Source: Mrakia gelida
Lineage: Eukaryota; Basidiomycota; Tremellomycetes; Cystofilobasidiales; Mrakiaceae
Assembly: GCA_024345305.1 (NCBI GenBank)
Contig: BRON01000023.1
Span: 62,001 to 126,000 of the forward strand
Length of the DNA: 64,000 nucleotides
Reading direction: 5' to 3'
This document shows positions 42,188 to 51,082 of the stretch, piece by piece. The notes below the pieces were generated by a model, which ran no database searches, was not told where the DNA came from, and was given only the letters and a program-made list of their open reading frames with translations. The translations under genes and the position numbers were made by a program. The first letter of the stretch is position 1, and each line of letters begins with the position of its first letter.

Positions 42188-42938
42188 CTCGACCAGAGGG
42201 GAGCGACTGCTTCAAAAAACGCGAGCACGCTGAGGTCAAGGAGTAGGTAACTTCTCAGCTTTTTTTATCCTGTTTGCGTTTCACTTCCTTTCATCTATTC
42301 CGTTTGTTATCTGCCTTCAACGGCACTTGCCTCTCCCTCTCACTATCTACCACTCACCTCTCCATCCTCTTCGCGTATTGCCTCCTCTCATCCGTTTCAT
42401 CCGTTCCCTCCATTTTCGTACACTTTCCTTTTACTCCTACAACACTCTCCTTTATCGCACGACCTCTCCGCGCCGCCTTTCCATTCCGCTTCGATCAGAG
42501 AGAGCCGTTCTCGAGCTTGCTCTCGGAGCTTTCCTGAGACACACAGCCAGCCACTTGCATCTTTACGCTGGGAAAGGAATGTGGATGACGTTTCGGAGAC
42601 GAACGAAGGGAAATTCGGAGGACCAAAATGGTGTTAGAAGACTGGAAAAGACGGCTAGCAGGGTCGGAAGGAAGACCGTACAGATGTTCGCGGAGTCCGA
42701 CGAATGTCAGATGCTAATTGGAGGTTTTGCTGGGCGATACAGAAGAGGATGAGGACGAGTAGTGGAGAGAAAAGGACGAGACGAGGACACCTTGGCTTCG
42801 TGAAGCTCCAGAAGCTCGACCTCCCTAACCTTGAACATTCCTCCGTCTGCGAATTTAACGCTCATGCTTTCGATCTCTCCTCAAGCTCAACCTCCCTTCC
42901 ATCCTCCTCGACCCACTGCCACTCCTTCTTCAAAGCTT
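42188..42938. other. No gene recognised
   Basis: Downstream of the kinase. Overlapping serine- and leucine-rich frames at 42274-42752 show no splice structure or motif. Confidence 0.3.
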
Positions 42939-43469
42939 CTAACAACCAATCAACCACCGTTCCTTCCTCCACCAACTCTTATTCCTCCTCCCCATCGTAA
43001 TCGTACTTGCTCTCATCCGAAGCCATCTTGTTGAGTTCGGCCCGCAGTCGACGGCGAAGAGGGAGAGGGATGTTGACGAAACGGACGCGTTTCCCGTGAG
43101 CGGCGGACCTGGGAAACTCGTCGACGATGGAGGCGGAGGCAAGGAAGGAAGGAAGGTGTCTACGTCTTGAGGTATCGTCTGAAGCGGGTCCAAGCCCTCG
43201 GGGTCCAAGGTTGAAGGTGGTCCGAGCAGGGAGACGAGGCGAGGGGGCGAGATAAGACTGGCGAGGTTGAAGGGTTGGCCGTCAAGGAGAATGGGGTGCA
43301 AGGAGGTGAAAGATACGCTATATAATTGGGTAAGGTGCCGGAAGAGCGAGAAAGGTGATCTGGATGAAGAGAAGGAGAGGGTGAGAAGGAAACACGACGA
43401 CGACGGCTTGCCGTTAACGACAGCTTGCCGTCCCCTTCCTCCCTTCCTGCTCCCGTACTCCGTCGACAC
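42939..43469 (-). CDS. Hypothetical protein
   Basis: A 176-codon frame with believable composition: HLTQLYSVSFTSLHPILLDG, SLISPPRLVSLLGPPSTLDP, then a proline/serine-rich stretch and a basic end. No domain is recognised. It is divergent from the acidic protein at 43581, so the two may share a promoter near 43470-43580. Confidence 0.4.
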   Translation of the reverse strand: MSTEYGSRKGGRGRQAVVNGKPSSSCFLLTLSFSSSRSPFSLFRHLTQLYSVSFTSLHPILLDGQPFNLASLISPPRLVSLLGPPSTLDPEGLDPLQTIPQDVDTFLPSLPPPPSSTSFPGPPLTGNASVSSTSLSLFAVDCGPNSTRWLRMRASTITMGRRNKSWWRKERWLIGC

Positions 43470-43580
43470 GACGACGCGTCGAGGTTGTTTTGCATTCTTT
43501 GCTTGTTTTTTGCGAACGAGCTATTCTGTCTCCTCTCTGGTCCTCCTACTCTTCTCTCCTCAACTCGTCTCTCCACCCAG

Positions 43581-43933
43581 CACCAGTCAAATCCCTCCTC
43601 TTCACCATTCGAAGCTGCAACACGTATCTCCTCGAAGCACGTCTTGCCGAGGGGATGAATCTCTACCTCGAAGTCGAGGTCTTCCCAGACGAGCAGGTCA
43701 AGAGGTGTCGGAGAGAAGGGGGAGCATACTTCGTCGAAGGAACGAAGAGGTCGAGGGAAGCAAACGCGTCGGAAGTTGAGATGGAAGTCGAAGAGGAGTT
43801 CGAGGACGTCGCGTACGAAGACGAGGAGGGAGAGGAGGAGGAGGAGGAACAAGACGACGAGCAGGAGCATAGTGTCGAGGAGGATCGGTGGAATGAAAGA
43901 CCCGCTGGGGAAGAAAGGAATGTGAAGAGCTGA
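43581..43933 (+). CDS. Acidic-tailed hypothetical protein, last exon
   Basis: After a CCACCCAG acceptor the frame is open for about 117 codons: LLFTIRSCNTYLLEARLAEG, NLYLEVEVFPDEQVKRCRRE, then a long Glu/Asp-rich tail (EDVAYEDEEGEEEEEEQDDE) and a stop at 43931-43933. Acidic tails of this kind occur in nuclear chaperones and ribosome-assembly factors, but no family is assigned. The first exon is not located. Confidence 0.45.
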
Positions 43934-44377
43934 AAGGGGGAAGATATTCGGTTGTTCAAGGAACGGATCTTGCTTTTGTGATCGAACGTTATCGTGAGTT
44001 TATTGTTCCATAAACGGAGTTCGAGCACACGATCAGTCCCTGACGTCTTCCGTTTTCTTCCATTCTCGACAGCCCTGGGGTCGGGACAGCTCGAGGTTGG
44101 TGGACGGGTTCATGGTCCGCGGCTGATCGCTCTGCTCCATTCGTGATTGTAGATCACCGCTCAGGAGCTAGTTTTCTTGAAAACTGAAGCAGATGTACGA
44201 ACCCTTCCTCTCTATCCACTTTTTCGGGATTTGAGCTGACTTGCCTTTTCGACTACCAGAAACCCTTTGGCGGGAAATCTTGTGCCACCGGTTCGTCGGT
44301 CTGCCTCCTCTTCCAGCTCGTTAAGGTAATGGATCGGCTGATATGCACTCTTATCGTTTATCGACAGGTCGAGGAAA

Positions 44378-44656
44378 CTACTGGGCCGTTTCAGAAGTTG
44401 TGAGGATTTCTGGTCGCCTTTCGTCCTCGAGGGCTCCTGGAACGTCTCGCTCCGTAAGAGAAAGAAGCTCAAGGGACGAATGATTGAGGTTGTATCGAGT
44501 GATGTCGGCCTCGTCGTCCCGTAGGAAGAAGGTGGTGATGACGGCTTGCGCGAGAGAAGAAGATAGACGATGAGAGAGGGTTCGCTGCGACACAAGGCTC
44601 AATCCCTCGAGCGATACGATCCTCCGTCGGAAATGATCGGAAAGAGCTTTTGGATG
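44378..44656 (-). CDS. Hypothetical protein, C-terminal exon
   Basis: Following a CACTGCAG acceptor the minus strand reads HPKALSDHFRRRIVSLEGLS and RLSSSLAQAVITTFFLRDDE, then ends at a stop at 44378-44380. Possible upstream exons at 44857-44989 (SAVILKRRTAPSSLSSTTDS) and near 44730 have splice signals but do not join in phase as read. No family recognised. 44657-45183 contains nothing else clear. Confidence 0.35.
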   Translation of the reverse strand, partial: HPKALSDHFRRRIVSLEGLSLVSQRTLSHRLSSSLAQAVITTFFLRDDEADITRYNLNHSSLELLSLTERDVPGALEDERRPEILTTSETAQ

Positions 44657-45183
44657 CTGCAGTGAACAAGGAGGAAAGGTTGATTCAGCTTTAAATCCTT
44701 CGCCCGGTCGCGTGAGAGCAATCGAACTTACGTCCTTCCTTTTCGTTGTGATAGCTCGCGTGTCCCTAAACGTCTAAATCAACGTTCATAATTAGCGCTC
44801 GTTATTCCTCTCCCTGACCGAATCGAAGACATACCTGTTCGAGTCGAGTACGAGGTCAGAACTCGTGACGGAGGTCGAATCAGTCGTCGAGGAGAGGGAG
44901 GAAGGTGCCGTTCTCCGTTTCAAGATCACCGCAGATCTACCGTACATTGCTCCGCACTCCTGGGTCTTCTCCCGCTGCATCACCCTCACCTGCCCTTACA
45001 CCAACCACACCCTCCGAACGCTCATCTCACCATACTTGTTCCTTTTATGATAATCTAAAACCCGGGTGATCCACTTATTTACAGAAGCACGCGAGGCAGG
45101 CCAACAAACACCTCAAGCAACGCTGCTGACGATTGAGCTCTCCTTCCTTCTCCTATCATCCACCATCCCTCTCCCAGCAAACC

Positions 45184-46290
45184 ATGGTTTCCCTTCCTCT
45201 GATGTTCTCGAAAGAGAACACTGCCCATGAAACCATCGCCCTCTCCAACGCTCCCCCTCCTGATCCTCCTAGCTCGCCCAAGAACAACGAAGCACCGGAG
45301 ATCTTGCTATTGAGCTCGACCTCCCCCCTTCCTTTTCCTCCACTGCTCAAGAGGGAACCCAGAAGGCCGTCCTCGCTCCTCTTCACCCTACCTCGGAAGG
45401 CGCGGGAAGATCTCCTCAGGTCGAAATCGAACGTGCTGAAGGTGGAGTAGCTGGAGGAGTGTTCACGTTCGACGCTCTCGGTCCTATGGTGGTCAACAGC
45501 AACGGAACTCTCTCGAGGATCACCAATTGGAAGCAGCTTAGCGAAATAGAGAGGGAGAGAACGGTCAGACTGCTGGTGAAGAAGGGGAACCTGTACGTTC
45601 TTTTGAACTTGGATGCCTGCAGAAGGAGGAGGGGAAGAAGAAGGAAAGGAAGGAGGAACGAGATCTCAATCCTGAGCTGACCACCGTCTGTCTTCTCCTC
45701 TTCCTTTCTGTTGCTGCTTTCGTTTTTGCTCACCCAGCGTTCGACTGGTAGCTCAATCCGACTCTCCATCTCCACCATCAACACCACCTCTCCCCTCTCC
45801 CTCCCTCTCGCAAAATCCGTCCGTCGCTCCCTCCAAGCTCCCTCCTGCCACAGCTCCTCCTTCCCGTCTTCCTCTCGGCTCTCCAGCTTCATCGACTTTC
45901 AACTCCTTCCCACCCCCCTACCCCTTCCAAACACCCGAAATCGAAGCTCATCCTCACTCTCAACACCAAGTCGTCACCTCCGCCACTGAGAAGAGCTCGA
46001 ATCACAAGGAGAAGGAGGGCGTTCAGGGAGCGACTGGAACGATGGTGGATCCTCATGGATCAGGCCAGCTGGGGAGTCGAGGGATCGAGGAGAAGACTGT
46101 GGACCTCCTAGGGGCGGTTGAGAAGGACGAGAACGGAGAGGCTGGATCAGGAGGTGGAGAGGGAGAGGTGAAGGCCGAGGATGGAAGTGGTGAGGGGAGA
46201 CGTGTGAATGTCGTCTCGCTGGGGGAGACCGACGTTAGAGACTTTACGTTGAAGAACGGCGTCGTGAATCCGCCCGGAGATCGGAGGTGA
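45184..46290 (+). CDS. Conserved fungal small protein with VVNxxGTLSRIxNW motif
   Basis: Exon 1 starts ATG 45184 (MVSLPLMFSKENTAHETIAL). Exon 2 ends at 45592 before GTACGT and carries FTFDALGPMVVNSNGTLSRI followed by TNWKQLSEIERERTVRLLVK. Exon 3, 45738-46290, is a long proline/serine-rich then Glu/Gly-rich tail ending GGAGGTGA. The 'VVN-DG-LSRI-NW ... E-ERT-R-L-KRN' block is a pattern I recognise from many small uncharacterised fungal proteins; no function is known to me. The exon 1/2 junction near 45350 is uncertain. Confidence 0.55.
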
Positions 46291-46786
46291 GAAGTAGTAA
46301 TGTCGTCGGGCTGTTGCTAAAACTCGACGAGAAACTTGTTTGGGCGGAGACGGTGAAGAGTAGAAGCTGCAGAACCTCTAATAATGAACCTTTGAGTTTT
46401 TCGTTTTTTAGTTTATCTATGTTGAATGGTCTTCTGGACGCTCAACATTGAATGAGAACGACAGGCTGTCTGTTGCTCCACTTCTGTGCTTCTTTTGGTT
46501 CTCGGACGAGGCGAAAAGGGAGATGAGGTGCTGAGTTGGGCTGCTGTTGCTCGAAGATGGTGCTGGGGTTGAAGAGGAAGGTGTCTCGTCGGATTTGATG
46601 GTACTGGTGATGGCGCCAATTCGAAGAGATCTCAAAAGACCGAAGAAGCAAGGAAGTCAGTCGTTGTTTCGAGAGCCAAAGAGCGTTGGGTAGCTAACGA
46701 GAGACTGACAATCTCAATCCATCGTCTGAACCTCAATCCTCAAACGAACCATCCACTCCTTCATCAAAGAGAACGTGCCGCGTTAG

Positions 46787-46902
46787 TGTCAGGGAATCAG
46801 GTTTCAGCTCTTTCTCGTTTCACTCTACTTACCCTTCCACTCTTTTCCCCCTCGCCTCGCTCGCGTTCCTTCGCTACTCCCGCTCCTCACTCGATCCTCA
46901 CA
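46787..46902 (+). mobile_element. Internally deleted gypsy LTR
   Basis: The first 80 bases match the gypsy LTR start (TGTCAGGGAATCAGG) and the end matches its terminus (CTCGATCCTCACA); the middle 240 bp are missing. Flanking 5-mers do not match. 46291-46786 holds a palindrome copy (46457-46470) and no clear gene. Confidence 0.75.
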
Positions 46903-47255
46903 ACATCCCGGCGATGCTCAGCCGTTTCCGTCAACAACAGGGCAGCATCCAAGGGCAAAGTACGATATGAAGTAATCGGCAATCCTGAGCCTCAGCTGAA
47001 AAGAGAAGACAAGCAAGATCCCGAACGATGTAGACTGAAGCGTCTATGAAAGAAACAAAAATGAGACCGACAGGCTGTCGTTTTCTACACCTTTTGTTTT
47101 GCCTCTACACATCAGTTATTTCCTACTTCTCCTATTCCAATGGTCTTTGCCTGAAGTAGCTTTCAAGAGAAAGTCGGGGATCCAGGACGCGTCGCGAAGG
47201 GGGGGGGAAAGTGGGAGGGGGTGGGAGGAAGGAAGGAGATGGTCGAGCTCACCAC

Positions 47256-47438
47256 TCAGAGCTTAGAGAGCACCGAGTCTTTGGCGAACGAGAGCTTGGT
47301 AGCGAGGGAGAGCTCCGAGTCGGCAGCTTTAGGAAGCGAGTAGATAGAAGGACTCGAGGGAGAATATCGAGGAACGTAGGAGCAGACGAAGGGAGGATCG
47401 TCCTTCACGAGAGTCCGAGCGGAGAGCGAGTTGTCCAT
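47256..47438 (-). CDS. Hypothetical exon
   Basis: Minus-strand peptide DNSLSARTLVKDDPPFVCSY continuing VPRYSPSSPSIYSLPKAADS with natural-looking composition, ending at 47256. It may belong with exons further right, but the joins are not resolved. No family recognised. Confidence 0.3.
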   Translation of the reverse strand: MDNSLSARTLVKDDPPFVCSYVPRYSPSSPSIYSLPKAADSELSLATKLSFAKDSVLSKL

Positions 47439-48077
47439 GTCGTGGAGGTTTCCCTGGCAAGAGGGAGAACGGACAGTGGCAGATCACCGTTGGGAGCAGG
47501 AGCGAAGGGAGAGGAGAGGACAACGACAGATCAGCGTTGCGAGCACGAGCGAGGGAGAGGAGAGAGAGCTCACAGTCATTGCTGTAAAGCCCTAAGTGTG
47601 GAGAGCGGACGTGGTTTGGAGACGGACAACGAAGAAAGGGAGGAACGGTTAAGCTTCGAAATTTCGAGCACTTCGTCACCGTCGAGTCCCAGTTCAGCTG
47701 TCTCTGGGAGACTGTCCTCGACGGTCTTGGCAGCTTCGATAGATCTTCGGAAAACTTCTAGTCATTCTAATCCTCGTACGGGCAGAGAAGGAAGAAACAC
47801 GAACGAGGAGATCTTGAGCTCCTCCGATTAAAACCTCGACCGCGACCAACTCCCTCCTTCCTCCAACGTCTTCGCCAGCAGATCTAGGATGGTTTGGGGG
47901 TCTGCTGGGATCGAGTAGTGGGCAGAATTTTCTTCTCCGACGAGAAACTCTGCAGCAGTCGGATCGAATGATTGTTGCAAAAGGAGGAAGGATAAGAGAG
48001 GAAGAACGAGCGATCAGCTCGACGCGTCTCGTTCTCGCGAACGATTCGTTGTTTGAACTCACCTCTCATCCCGTCAG

Positions 48078-48665
48078 CTCTCCAGTCGAAGATAATGTTG
48101 TTATGAATCGACTGGTGTTGGATGCCCAGCGGTTCGGAAATCTGTTGAGGGAAAAGGGAAGAAATATGGTAGTTCGCTCGAAGGCAGATCGGGATTCGCG
48201 ACGAGGGAAGAAAAAGCTCGATGGATTGAAGACGGCTAACATTGCGTAATCCCGAGCCGAAGAGTCGGAGGGGAAAATTGGAAGGAAGGTCAAGGAGACT
48301 CTCGCTCAGCGTAGTCCAACATCGAAAAGTGAGGACGGAGGCGGCGAACTCACTTTCAAACAGCACATTTCCTCGTTTCATTCACACCAATGCATGAAGC
48401 CAGCTCCATGATGACCAATCATAGCGTCAGTTCACAGAGCAAGACTGATCTGTCGCGCTGGGGAGAGCTGAATGAGAGAAGGAATGGACTCAGCTCGACG
48501 CCTCAAATGAAATCGAGGTGCGAGGCGAAGATGTGCTCACCTCTTCCAGCAACGCAATCGTGAGATCTATCCCCTTCAATGCACTCGAACCATCTACTAG
48601 CACTTTGTGAGATGTGTCAAGCATGTTCCTTTGGTACGTGACTTGCCTGAGGTAGAACGAATAAC
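48078..48665 (-). pseudogene. Glycosyltransferase-family-61-like gene, broken
   Basis: Exon 1, from the telomere repeat edge to a GTGAGC donor near 48540, reads SFYLRQVTYQRNMLDTSHKV then LKGIDLTIALLEE. The next block near 48390 reads IGHHGAGFMHW, then MKRGNVLFE one frame away, consistent with a lost G plus a TGG-to-TGA change. A later exon near 48080-48148 reads HQSIHNNIIFDWRADGMR. VTY and HGAG blocks in this order recall GT61/EOGT-type enzymes. The 5' part is missing at the CCCTAA array. The assignment is tentative. Confidence 0.35.
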
Positions 48666-48666
48666 G

Positions 48667-48690
48667 CCCTAACCCTAACCCTAACCCTAA
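48667..48690 (+). repeat. Interstitial telomeric repeat (CCCTAA)4
   Basis: Four perfect CCCTAA units. In this orientation they would cap the sequence to their right as a left chromosome end. A truncated gene abuts on the left and a tandem repeat on the right. Confidence 0.95.
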
Positions 48691-49154
48691 CTCTTCCACT
48701 TCTTCTCTCCCTCTTCCCTTTTTTTCACCCTCCCATCTTCTCTCAAACTTAACACCACACTTCAACTTCACTTTCCCTTCCTTTTCACTTTCTCTACTCC
48801 CTCACCCTCCTTCCTACTTCCCCTACCCTCTTCCCCTTCTCACCCCAACTCTTCCACTTCTTCTCTCCCTCTTCCCTTTTTTTCACCCTCCCATCTTCTC
48901 TCAAACTTAACACCACACTTCAACTTCACTTTCCCTTCCTTTTCACTTTCTCTACTCCCTCACCCTCCTTCCTACTTCTCTTCACTCCCCCAACCTCTGC
49001 CTCCAACTCTTCCACTTCTTCTCTCCTGTTCCTTTTCTTTCACCCTCCCATCTTCTCTCAAACTTAACACTACACTTCAACTTCACTTTCCCTTCCTTTT
49101 CACTTTCTCTACTCTCTCACCCTCCTTTCTACTTCTCTTCACTCCCCCAACTTC
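48691..49154 (+). repeat. 158-bp tandem repeat, about 2.9 units
   Basis: Units start at 48691, 48849 and 49007 with CTCTTCCACTTCTTCTC. Each is pyrimidine-rich (CTTTTTTTCACCCTCCC, AACTTAACACCACACTTC). Units 1 and 2 are nearly identical and unit 3 is slightly diverged. It is non-coding and subtelomere-like. Confidence 0.9.
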
Positions 49155-49460
49155 TGTTGAGAAGTGCGTCATTGAGACGAGCCGCGTCGAGTCGTTTCTA
49201 GCACCTTCTCTCTTCTCTATAGTTCTAGTAGTTTCTCCGTAGGTAGCTTAGTCATCTCTTGTAATAGTAGATATGTCATAGATGCTGCGGAGGGCTCTCG
49301 TAGAGTATATAAGGAGGGCTCGCACTGAAAGGAGGAGGTCTTCACTTGTACTGAAGACCATCCTCCTCCAGGTGAGTTCTACCGTCTCTCGCTACTATAT
49401 CTCGTTTATATATTACTTGTACTGAAGACCATCCTCCTCCAGAGCCGACACCTCACAACA
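49155..49460 (+). mobile_element. copia 5' LTR (306 bp), second family
   Basis: TGTTGAGAAG...CCTCACAACA with TATATAAGG and a CACTTGTACTGAAGACC block that occurs twice (about 49337 and 49419). The downstream Gag ATG is at 49504. No 3' LTR is in the window. Confidence 0.85.
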
Positions 49461-49503
49461 GATTAAGAGTCTGAACCGCTCCCCTCAAGCTCATCAAGAA
49501 ACC

Positions 49504-49525
49504 ATGTCGACCTTGAAGAACAACA
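49504..49525 (+). CDS. First 22 nt of copia Gag, split by gypsy insertion
   Basis: ATG TCG ACC TTG AAG AAC AAC A, then the gypsy array. The frame resumes at 61862 once the CAACA duplication is discounted. Confidence 0.85.
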
Positions 49526-49884
49526 TGTCAGGGAATCAGGTTTCAGCTCCTTCTTGTTTCACTCTCCCTTACTCTTTCCCTTTCTTCCCCCTACTTCCCT
49601 TTCACCGCTACTAGTCCTTTGTTCTCAGCTACGCGTTCTGCCTTTGTCCCTTTGTTCATAACTCTTCCCCTGTTATCGTTTCAGCCTTCAAAGTCTTTTG
49701 TTCTTTCTTCCCTTTGATCGCTTCGCCTCCCTTAAATATGTTCGCCTCGCTTTTCACTTTCTAACCTCTATCTTGAATCACCTTTGGATCATACCTCGTC
49801 CTCGTTCCTCGATAAGCACCTGACTTCTCTTCGTCGCGTCGCTCTCGTTCCCTCGCCATCCCCGCTCCTTGCTCGATCCTCACA
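49526..49884 (+). mobile_element. gypsy LTR 1 of 3 (359 bp)
   Basis: TGTCAGGG...CCTCACA. The preceding 5 bp are CAACA (49521-49525), matched after LTR 3 at 61857-61861. Confidence 0.95.
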
Positions 49885-49990
49885 TAATTCAAGATCAACA
49901 AACCGGTCGCCTGCTTATCACCAATCCTCCAACAACCCCACCCCCCAGCCAACTCGCCTATTCCAACTCTCTTCCCCCAACAACAACAAC

Positions 49991-51082
49991 ATGTCCTCCG
50001 ACGCCTCCTCTCCTGCTTTCAGCTCTGAGCACGAAACGAACTCTCCAGGATGGTTTTCCGACGCCCTCAGATGGCAACAAGACCAACATGACGTCGCCTC
50101 CAACCGCTTCAGGACCAACCTCGATCAACAGCAACAGGCACTTGCTCAAGCTCAAGCTCAACAGGAGGAACTCGTCCAACTCGTCCACCAACTTCAAGCT
50201 CAACTCCCCTCTTCGGTCAATTCCTCCCTCCACAACTCCTCCGTCCCCTACGCTCAAGAACCCAAGGAACCCAAGGTCGCTCCTCCTACTCCCTTCACCG
50301 GAAAAGTTTCCGAAGCGAGGGAATTCCTCATCAAGTGCGAACTCGTCTTCAAAGTCCAACCTCGATCCTACTCCTCCGACTCGGCCAAGATCACCTTCGT
50401 CGTTACCTACCTCAAGGACACCGCCTTTCACTGGATCCGACCGGCTCTCGATCTCAAGGATGACGAGACTCCTCCCAACTGGTCTCAGGATTGGATTCTC
50501 TTCAAGAAGAAGTTCCTCCAAGACTTCGGAGACGCGGACCTCATTGAAACCTCTCGACGCTCCCTCGCCAAACTCAAACAAACAGGACCCTGCACCACTT
50601 ACGCCATCGACTTCCGACGCTTCGCTTCCTCCCTCGAGATGAGCGATCAGTCTCTTCGACATGCCTACTACGACGGACTCAAGGACGACGTCAAGGATCG
50701 AATCCTCAACCCTCTCTCCACCGACTTCACCGACTTGGAAACCCTCATCAACACTTCAATCCGATGGGACACCCTCCTTTACAACCGTCGAAAACAGCCT
50801 TTCCCCGTCACCAACTTCCTCCCTCGAAACTCCACCCTCTCCTCTGGACCAACTCCAATGGACGTCGACGCGACTACTTCTCGACCTCGAGGACCTCTCA
50901 CCGACGCCGAAAAACTTCGCCGACGAACTCTCGGACTCTGCGGATACTGTGGTGGAACGGGTCACTTCGCAATCACCTGTCCTCTCGCGGCGAATCGACG
51001 ACAACATCAGCTTTCCGCTTTGGAATACGGAACCGACGCACTTCCCTCGGCAACGGTCACCCCTCTTCCCGCTTTGGAATGA
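49991..51082 (+). CDS. gypsy (chromovirus) Gag, first copy
   Basis: About 363 aa from MSSDASSPAF. A glutamine-rich coiled coil (QQQQALAQAQAQQEELVQLV) is followed by a Ty3-type capsid core (FTGKVSEAREFLIKCE, AFHWIRPAL) and a CCHC zinc knuckle (CGYCGGTGHFAITC). It ends with TGA at 51080-51082, which lies in the same frame as Pol. The frame is also open upstream to 49784 inside the LTR, but that part is probably leader. Confidence 0.9.
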   Translation: MSSDASSPAFSSEHETNSPGWFSDALRWQQDQHDVASNRFRTNLDQQQQALAQAQAQQEELVQLVHQLQAQLPSSVNSSLHNSSVPYAQEPKEPKVAPPTPFTGKVSEAREFLIKCELVFKVQPRSYSSDSAKITFVVTYLKDTAFHWIRPALDLKDDETPPNWSQDWILFKKKFLQDFGDADLIETSRRSLAKLKQTGPCTTYAIDFRRFASSLEMSDQSLRHAYYDGLKDDVKDRILNPLSTDFTDLETLINTSIRWDTLLYNRRKQPFPVTNFLPRNSTLSSGPTPMDVDATTSRPRGPLTDAEKLRRRTLGLCGYCGGTGHFAITCPLAANRRQHQLSALEYGTDALPSATVTPLPALE

